NCBI GenBank assembly: GCA_021234155.1
Contig: JAJEKV010000054.1
Span: 3,447,622 to 3,511,621, forward strand
Direction of reading: 5' to 3'
DNA length: 64,000 nucleotides
From: Isoetes taiwanensis
Lineage: Eukaryota > Streptophyta > Lycopodiopsida > Isoetales > Isoetaceae
Position numbers and translations under genes: made by a program. The notes beneath the pieces were generated by a model that saw only the letters and a program-made list of their open reading frames with translations, was not told the DNA's origin and did not search any database. Of this stretch, positions 55,701 to 64,000 are shown piece by piece (the first letter of the stretch is position 1; each line of letters opens with the position of its first letter).

Positions 55701-58700
55701 CATGTATGTTGGCGATGACTTAGGATGACTATGCATTAATTACGAATTTACGAATGTCTTGCTACTGCAAAAGCGGGCCTTGACTTCTAAGCGCGCGCCA
55801 CAGCGGGAGTGAGGGGTCCAAACTCCATTCCGTCGGTTCCCCCTTGCTTGGCGTTCTCAAGCTGCATGTGATTGGCCACGTCCCAAGTGCAAAAGACCAA
55901 AACTTCGGCACCCAAAGCGCCAAACCACGCTAGAGAACACGGCAACTCATAGGGTTTTACGTTTAGGAGGCTCTATGCTTGTCGGATTTGACTAGGATCT
56001 TGCGCCCGTGTCTTGATGTAGAGGGGTGTTGGCCCAAAGCACGGACCCTAAAAACCACCGGAAGCAGCTTGCCCCAAAGTCCTCTCCCGAAGGCCACAGC
56101 GACGGACGGGCAACTTCCCCTCTCAGGGCGTGATCTGTCTCGCCAATGGACTCGAACGTCGACATTGCCCTAGGGACCAAGTTTTGTGGCGAAGCCCACC
56201 CCTTCTCGAAGAAGCGCCAAACTATCTCATGTGCAACACACTTTCGTAGTCAATTGGCCTAGGAGGTGGGCTGCTGAAATCTTTGCAATGTAAAGGCGTA
56301 AGTGTTTCTTTCTTTTGCAAAACCGACCGCCGTAACTTGGTCCCTAGGGTAATTTTGGCATTAGGACGATGTGGTTTAAGTCGGATCGGCATTTGAACCT
56401 CCGCAATGTCCGAACGACAAAACACTTTGGTTTCTACTTGTCGCCCCGCGGGGCGCCTCGCGGTTTGATATGTTCTCGGGACGGATGTTGGATTTTTGAA
56501 CCTTCTCGGACCTGGTTCACGGAACAAAGGATTCAACAATCGGATCACGAGAACCGAGATCAGGGGAGTGTGGTCTTTAGCGTCGCCCGGCCGGGCCGGA
56601 AAGGGAAAGGCTGCCTCGGGAAAGCTTTTGGGGCTCGCCTCGCCTCGAGGTTCGGACTCTCCCCTCTAATGAGGAGGCCTTGCAAGGTCCCGCCTTGTTT
56701 GGCTTGGGCAAGTGTGCCGGCTCGGTTGCCCAACAAAATTCTGCCGGACCGTTCTAGTGCAAACTATTTGATCTAAACCATATCCAAAATTTTTTGAAAG
56801 TTGGCACGTATGTTGGCGATGACTTAGGAAGCTAGCTGACAAAAAATCAGAATTTAAGTCCGTACTATGCATTAATTACGAATTTACTGAATGTCTTGCT
56901 ACTGCAAAAGCGGCCCTTGACTTCTAAGCGCCACAGCGGGAGATGCAGGTCCAAACTCCATTCCGTCAGTTCCCTTGCTTGGCGTTCTCAAGCGCATGTG
57001 ATTGGCCCGTCCCAAGTGCAAAAGACCAAAACTTCGGCACCCAAAGCGCAAACCCCTGCTAGAACACGGCAACTCATAGGGTTTACGTTTGGAGGCTCTA
57101 TCCTTGTCGGTTGACTAGGACCTTGCGCCCGTGTCTTGATGTAGGGGGGGTTGGCGCCGCGAGCACGGACCCTAAAACCACCCGGAAGCGGCTTGCCCCA
57201 AAATTCCTCTTCCGAAGGCCCCTGGCGGCGGACGGGCAACTCCCCTCTCGGGCGTGATCTGTCTCGCCAATGGACTCGGAGCGTCGACATTGCCCTAGGG
57301 ACCAAGTTTTGTGGCCGAAGCCCACCCCTTCTCGAAGAAGCGCCAAACTATCTCATGTGCAACACACTTTCGTAGTCAATTGGCCTAGGAGGTGGCTGGC
57401 GAATCGCAATGTAGGGCGTAAGTGTTTCTTTCTTTTGCAAAACTGACCCGTGGCGTAACTTGGTCCCTAGGGTAATTTTGGCATTCGGACGATGTGGCGA
57501 AGTCGGATCGGCATTTCGAACCTCGCAATGTCGAACGACAAAACACTTTGGTTTCTACACCTTTATAAGCCCGCGGGGGCGCCTCGCGGTTTGATATGTT
57601 TCTCGGGGACGGATGTTGGATTTTTTGAACCTTCGGACCGGGTTCACGGAACAAAGGATTCAACGGTGGGATACGGGAGGCAGAGATCAGGGAGTGTGGT
57701 CTTTAGCGTCGCCCCTCCGGTGGGCGCTGCCGAGAAAGGCTGCCTCGGGGAAGCTTTTGGGGCTCGCCTCACGGGGTTCGGACTCTCCCCTCTAATGAGG
57801 AGGCCTTGCAAGGTCCTGGCCTTGTTTGACTTGGGCAAGTGTGCGGCTCATTTTGCCCAACAACGAGCTGCCGGACCGTTCTAGTGCAAACTATTTGATC
57901 TAAACCATATCAAAATTTTTGAAAGTTGGCCTGTATGTTGGTGATGACTTAGGAAGCTAGCTGACAAAAAATCAGAATTTAAGTTCGTACTATGCATTAA
58001 TTACGAATTCTTTAAATGTCTGTCTTGCAAAAGCGGCCCTTGACTTCTAAGCCGCCTGGAGGAGTACTGGTCCAAACTCCATTCCGTCGGTTCCCTTGCG
58101 GCGTTCTCAACTGCATGTGATCGCCCACGTCCCAAGTGCAAAAGACTAAAACTTCGGCACCCAAAACGCAAACCTTGCTAGAACACGGCAACTCATAGGG
58201 TTTACGCGTTTGGAGGCTCTATCCTTGTCGGTTGACTAGGACCTTGCGCCGTGTCTTGACGTAGGGGGGGTGTTGGCGTAAAGCCGGACCCTAAAAACCA
58301 CCGGAAGCAGCTTGCCCCAAAATTCCTCTCCGAAGGGCCTGGCGACCGGACGGGCAACTTCCCTCTCCGGAACCGTGATCTGTCTCGCCAATGGACTCTT
58401 TAGCGTCGACATTGCCCTAGGGACCAAGTTTTGTGGCCGAAGCCCACCCCTTCTCGAAGAAGCGCCAAACTATCTCATGTGCAACACACTCGTAGTTAAT
58501 TGGCCTAGGAGGTGGCTGCTGAATACTGCAATGTAGGGCGTAAGTGTTTCTTTCTTTTTGCAAAACGACCGCGTAACTTGGTCCCTAGGGTAATTTTGGC
58601 ATTACGGACGATGTGGCGAAGTCGGATCGGCATTTTCGAACCCGCAATGTCCGAACGACAAAACACTTTGGTTTCTACTGTGTGTCGCCGCCGGGGGGCG

Positions 58701-61700
58701 CCCAGCGGTTTGATATGTTCTCCGGGACGGATGTTGGATTTTTGAACCTTCTCGGACCAGGTTCACGGAACAAAGGATTCAGCGGTCGGATCACGGGAAC
58801 CGAGATCCGGGAGTGTGGTCTTTAGCGTCGCCCCGGGGAGGGCCGGGAAAGGCTGCCTCGGGGGAAGCTTTTTGGGGCTCGCCTCACGGGGTTAGGACTC
58901 TCCCCCCTCTAATGAGGAGGCCTTGCAAGGTCCTGGCCTTGTTTGACTTGGGCAAGTGTGCCGGCTCGGCTGCCCAACAACAGGCTGCCGGACCGTTCTA
59001 GTGCAAACTATTTGATCTAAACCATATCCAAAATTTTTGAAAGTTGGCTGTATGTTGGCGATGACTTAGGAAGCTAGCTGACAAAAATCAGAATTTAAGT
59101 CCGTACTATGCATTAATTACGAATTTCACGAATGTCTTGCTCTTTGCAAAAGCGGCCCTTGACTTCTAAGCGCCACAGCGGAGGAGTACAGGTCCAAACT
59201 CCATTCCGTCCGGTTCCCCTTGCTTCGCGTTCTCAAGCTGCATGTGATTGGCCACGTCCCAAGTGCAAAGACCAAAACTTCGGCACCCAAAGCGCCAAAC
59301 CCCGCTAGAACACGGCAGCTCATAGGGTTTACGTTTGGAGGCTCTATCCTTGTCGAGTTGACTAGGACCTTCTTGCCCCCGTGTCTTGATGTAGAGGGGG
59401 GGTGTTGGCGCGTGAGCACGCGGACCCTAAAACCACCCGGGAGCGGCTTGCCCCAAAATTCCTCTCCAGAAGGCCCTGGCGGCCGGACGGGCAAATTCCC
59501 CTCTCGGGCTGTGATGTCTCTCGCCAATGGACTTTAAGCGTCGACATTGCCCTAGGGACCAAGTTTTGTGGCGAAGCCCACCCCTTCTCGAAGAAGCCAA
59601 ACTATCTCATGTGCAACACTTTCGTAGTCAATTGGCCTAGGAGGTGGTTTGGCAAGTGTGAATCTTTGCAATGTAGGGCGTAAGTGTTTCTTTCTTTTGC
59701 AAAACTGACCGCGTAACTTGGTCCCTAGGGTAATTTTGGCATTCCGGACGATGTGGCGAAGTCGGATCGGCATTTCGGAGCCTCCGCAATGTCCGAACGA
59801 CAAAACACTTTGGTTTCTACACTGTCGCCCGCAGGACGCCTCGCGGTTTGATATGTTCTCCCGGACGGATGTTGGATTTTTTTGAACCTTCTCGGACCAG
59901 GTTCCTGGAACAAAGGATTCAACGGTCGGATACGGGAACCGAGATCCGGGAGTGTGGTCTTTAGCGTACGCCCCTCCGGCGGAGCGCTGCCAGGAAAGGC
60001 TGCCTCGGGAAGCTTTTTGGGGCTCGCCTCCTGGGGTTCGGACTCTCCCCTCTAATGAGGAGGCCTTGCAAGGTCCTGGCCTTGTTTGACTTGGGCAAGT
60101 GTGCCAGCTCGGCTGCCCAACAACAGGCTGCCCGGACCGTTCTAGTGCAAACTATTTGATCTAAACCATATCCAAAATTTTTGAAAGTTGGCCTGTATGT
60201 TGGCGATGACTTAGGAAGCTAGCTGACAAAAAATCAGAATTTAAGTCCGTACTATGCATTAATTACGAATTTACGAATGTCTTGCTACTGCAAAAGCGGC
60301 CCTTGACTTCTAAGCGCCACAGCGGAGGAGTCTAGGTCCAAACTCCATTCCGTCGGTTCCCCTTGCTTGGCGTTCTCAAGCTGCATGTGATCGGCCATGT
60401 CCCAAGTGCAAAAGACCAAAACTTCGGCACCCAAAAGCGCCAAACCTTGCTAGAACACGGCAACTCATAGGGTTTACGTTTGGGAGGCTCTATCCTTGTC
60501 ATTTGACTAGGACCTTGGCCGTGTCTTGACGTAGAGGGGGTGTTGACGCCAGAGCACGGACCCTAAAAACCACCCGGAAGCAGCTTGCCCCAAAATTCCT
60601 CTCCCGAAGGCCCTGGCGACGGACGGGCAACTTCCCTCCGGAACCGTGATCCATCTCTCGCCAATGGACTTTAAGCGTCGACATTGCCCTAGGGACCAAG
60701 TTTTGTGGCCGAAGCCCACCCCCTTCGAAGAAGCGCCAAACTATCTCATGTGCAACACACTCGTAGTTAATTGGCCTAGGAGGTGGGCTGGCGAATCCGC
60801 AATGTAGGGCGTAAGTGTTTCTTTCTTTTGCAAACTGACTGGCGTAACTTGGTCCCTAGGGTAATTTTGGCATTACGGGACGATGTGAAGTCGGATCGGC
60901 ATTTGAACCTCCGCAATGTCCGAACGACAAAACACTTTGGTTTCTACTTAATCGTAAGCGCCCGGGGCGCCTGCTGGTTTGATATGTTCTCCGGACGAAT
61001 GTTGGATTTTTGAACCTTCTCGGACCAGGTTCACGGAACAAAGGATTCAATGGTGGGATACGAGGAACCAGAGATCCGGGAGTGTGGTCTTTAAGCGTCG
61101 CCCCGGCGGAGGCCTAGAAGGAAAGGCTGCCTCGGGAAGCTTTTGGGGCTCGCCTCACGGGGTTCGGACTCTCCCCTCTAATGAGGAGGCCTTGCAAGGT
61201 CCTGGCCTTGTTTGACTTGGGCAAGTGTGCATTTCGGCTGCCCAACAACAGCTGCCGGACCGTTCTAGTGCAAACTATTTGATCTAAACCATATCCAAAA
61301 TTTTTGAAAGTTGGCTTTGTATGTTGGCGATGACTTAGGAAGCTAGGTGACAAAAATCAGAATTTAAGTCCGTACTATGCATTAATTACGAATTTACGAA
61401 TGTCTTGCTACACGCAAAAGCGGCCCTTGACTTCTAACCGCCACAACGGGAGGAGTACAGTCCAAACTCCATTCCGTCGGTTCCCCTTGCTTGGCGTTCT
61501 CAACTACATGTGATCGGCCACGCCCCAAGTGCAAAGACCAAAACTTCGGCACCCAAAACGCCAAACCCCGCTAGAACACGGCAACTCATAGGGTTTACGC
61601 CGGAGGAGGCTCTATCCTTGTCGGATTTGACTAGGACCTTGCGCCGTGTCTTGACGTAGAGGGGGTGTTGGCCTTGAGCACGCACCCTAAAACCACCCCG

Positions 61701-63155
61701 AGGCAGCTTGCCCCAAAATTCCTCTCCCGAAGGCCCGGCGACGGACGGGCAACTTCCCCTCTCGGAACCGTGATCTGTCTCGCCAATGGACTCGAGCGTC
61801 GACATTGCCCTAGGGACCAAGTTTTGTGGCAGAAGCCCACCTCTTCGAAGAAGCGCCAAACTATCTCATGTGCAACACACTCGTAGTCAATTGGCCTAGG
61901 AGGTGGGCTGGCGAATCTTTGCAATGTAGGGCGAAGCGTTTCTTTCTTTGCAAAACTGACCCGCGTAACTTGGTCCCTAGGGTAATTTTGGCATTCAGGG
62001 CGATGTGGCGAAGTCGGATCGGCATTTGAACCTCCGCAATGTCCGAGCGACAAAACACTTTAGCTTCTACATTGCCGCCGCCCGGGGGCCTACCGGCGGT
62101 TTGATATGTTCTCGGGGACGGATGTTGGATTTTTTGAACCTTCTCGGACCAGGTTCCGGAACAAAGGATTCAGCGGTCGGATCACGAGAACCGAGATCGG
62201 GAGTGTGGTCTTTAGCGTCGCCCCGTGGAGGGCGGCTGGCAGGGAAAGGCTGCCTCGGAAAGCTTTTTTTTGGGGCTCGCCTCACGGGGTTCGGACTCTC
62301 CCCCCTCTAATGAGGAGGCCTTGCAAGGTCCTGGCCTTGTTTGACTTGGGCAAGTGTGCATTTCACTGCCTAACAACAGCTACTGGGACCGTTCTAGTGC
62401 AAACTATTTGATCTAAACCATATCCAAAATTTTTGAAAGTTGGCTGTATGTTGGCGATGACTTAGGAAGCTAGCTGACAAAAATCAGAATTTAAGTCCCA
62501 TTACTATGCATTAATTACGAATTTACGAATGTCTTGCTCTCTTGCAAAAGCGGCCCTTGACTTCTAAGCGCCACAGCGGGAGGAGTATAGGTCCAAACTC
62601 CATTCCGCCGGGCCCCTTGCTTCGCGTTCTCAAGCCGCATGTGATTGGCCACGTCCCAAGTGCAAAAGACCAAAAGTCGGCACCCAAAACGCAAACCCCG
62701 CTAGAACACGGCAACTCATAGGGTTTTACGTTTGGAGGCTCTATCCTTGTCGGTTGACTAGGACCTTGCGCCCGTGTCTTGGCGTAGGGGGTGTTGGCCT
62801 TGAACTGCAGCACCCTAAAAACCACCGGAAGCAGCTTGCCCCCAAAATTCCTCTCCCGAAGGCCACAGCGGACGGACGGGCAACTTCCCCTCTCCGGGAA
62901 CCGTGATGCTGTCTCGCCAATGGACTCGAGCGTCGACATTGCCCTAGGGACCAAGTTTTGTGGCGAGAAGCCCACCCCTTCGAAGAAGCGCCAAACTATC
63001 TCATGTGCAACACACTTCGTAGTTAATTGGCCTAGGGGTGGGCTGCTGAATCTGCAAATGTAGGGCGTAAGTGTTTCTTTCTTTTGCAAAACTGCCGCGT
63101 AACTTGGTCCCTAGGGTAATTTTGGCATTAGGACGATGTGGCGAAGTCGGATCGG
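55700..63155 (+). repeat. ~1.13-kb tandem repeat, about 6.6 copies
   Basis: The landmark ATGCATTAATTACGAATT occurs at 55731, 56867, 57992, 59108, 60254, 61377 and 62506: spacings 1136, 1125, 1116, 1146, 1123 and 1129. The last copy is cut at about 63155. Units are highly similar, with differences concentrated at fixed GC-rich positions. Every unit repeats the same short frames on both strands, but none stays open between units, so I see no gene. The family is not one I recognise. Confidence 0.93.
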
Positions 63156-63159
63156 ATGT

Positions 63160-63690
63160 GGCTAAGTCGGATGTGGCGAAGCCCGGATGTCGCGACAATA
63201 GCGTGGCGGGGCGATGCGACCGGCGGGCAAAACCGCTGCACGCCGGATATTCTGGCGTCGTTAAGCGGCGTCATGTCGGCGATGGAAGGACACTTTGGCG
63301 TGCCGGCTGGCATGTCGGCCAAGCCCGAAAGGCTGACTCGTCACGTCAGATTTTTAGTCGTCGTTCAACGGCGTCATGTCGACGATGGCGAGAACCACGG
63401 TGGCTTGCCGGCCTAACATGTCGACAAGCCACGCGGCCGGATGTGCCCACGCCAGCGTCGGAGACGTGAGGCGTCGTTCAACGGCGTCTCCCTGGCGTGT
63501 TTGACGCGAGCACCGCCCGCTTGGGCGCCCGATACCATGCCACTTGAGCCAATCCGACACGTCAACCCTGAGTAACGTCGTTGAACGACGTCGAAACGAC
63601 GTTGTCGTCGTTGAACGACGATGTTGTCGATGTTCGACGACGACCCGTCGTTCTTCGACGTCGCGACGTCGTTGGACGTCGACTATCCCT
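63160..63690. repeat. Right subterminal repeats of the CACTA element
   Basis: GTCGTTCAACGGCG, ACGTCGTTGAACGACGTC and related palindromes, mirroring the left subterminal region. Density rises toward the terminus (63570-63690). Confidence 0.8.
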
Positions 63691-63700
63691 TGTAGTGTTT

Positions 63701-64000
63701 GGTCCTTTTGTCATCCCTCTACCCTAATCGTAGCTATGTTCTTAGACACCCGAGGTATGAAGAAGAGGTGTTTCCTGCTATGGCCGGATCGAAAAGGATA
63801 GAATTCCCCCAACAGAAAAATAGGAAAAGGATTATCACATAGCCATAGCTGCCTGCAGCCCTGAAGTTTACCATAGCTGCCTAAGGGCTTTGTGCCAGTT
63901 GTTTTCGATTTTTTATTTTTTTCCAAAAAAAAAAAAAAAAAAAAACATCTCCTATAACACACCACAAAACGATGTTATAACTATGTGATTGAATACTGTT
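63701..64000. other. Flank, no gene recognised
   Basis: Contains a duplicated CATAGCTGCCT (63840-63880) and an A-run at about 63925-63946 preceded by T-runs. Nothing else recognised. Confidence 0.4.

Larger units (their letters stand above)
53643..63697. mobile_element. CACTA transposon carrying a satellite array (10,055 bp)
   Basis: Left end CACTACAAAATTAAAGCC at 53643; the reverse complement of the right end is CACTACAAGGGATAGTC (ending 63697), giving an 8-bp CACTACAA terminal inverted repeat. Both flanks are TTT (53640-53642 and 63698-63700), the 3-bp duplication expected of En/Spm elements. Both subterminal regions are saturated with ACGACGTC/GTCGT palindromic motifs. Inside are an AT-rich 1.6 kb region and a 7.4 kb array of ~1.13 kb repeats. 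No transposase or other protein domain is visible, so it depends on enzymes supplied elsewhere. Confidence 0.88.

Noticed and set aside
55979-63089. Many 60-190-codon frames on both strands in the 1.13-kb array
   Set aside because: They repeat in every unit with frame changes at the same GC sites and none stays open across a unit; no domain recognised.

Overview
The window is nuclear DNA from a land plant with a large, transposon-packed genome. The evidence is relics of plant-specific gene families (a DREB-type AP2 domain, a HAWAIIAN SKIRT-like F-box/kelch gene, a class III peroxidase C-terminus), two plant Ty3/gypsy elements, CACTA and MULE DNA transposons and LINE fragments. I cannot name the species; a gymnosperm or other giant-genome plant would fit. 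I see no intact host gene. Almost every base that can be assigned belongs to a mobile element, and nearly all coding regions carry stops or frameshifts.

Layout. 1-2.5 kb: an unassigned stretch, then on the minus strand a frameshifted F-box relic directly abutting a truncated DREB/AP2 relic. 2.5-7.5 kb: a MULE (CCTCCGGGATC-rich 5' region, then the N-terminal half of a transposase) split by a 2.67 kb CACTA-like element (3487-6154). 7.54-16.03 kb: a 5'-truncated Tat-like Ty3/gypsy element (gypsy-1: gag, protease, an archaeal-type RNase H placed before RT, RT, RNase H, integrase, long 3' noncoding region, 3' LTR). 16-20.9 kb: LINE reverse transcriptase debris and a second copy of the MULE 5' region.

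The segment 13134-20880 (7,747 bp) is repeated in tandem as 20881-39584. The second copy contains a whole 10,967 bp LTR retrotransposon (gypsy-2, 23421-34387); subtracting it leaves 7,737 bp. The second copy runs into a MULE-like composite (38521 to about 47303) with an Ulp1-like cysteine protease gene carrying a C2H2 finger (39560-41907) and the C-terminal half of a MULE transposase with a SWIM finger (43942-45593). The transposase lies between inverted arrays of a 138 bp hairpin repeat. An inverted 5' LTR, primer binding site and gag start of the gypsy-1 family follow (47303-49497, minus).

49.5-53.6 kb holds a tRNA-derived SINE-like sequence, an MA3-domain (eIF4G-like) fragment, a peroxidase C-terminal fragment and tandem pieces with tRNA-Met-type primer binding sites. 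53643-63697 is a 10,055 bp CACTA transposon with TTT target duplications, GACGTC-rich subterminal regions and a 6.6-copy array of a ~1.13 kb repeat instead of a transposase.

A feature of the whole window: differences between repeat copies concentrate at CG/CHG-type sites as small indels, while AT-rich parts of the same duplicates are nearly identical. Some frameshifts may therefore be consensus errors at methylated cytosines rather than real decay.
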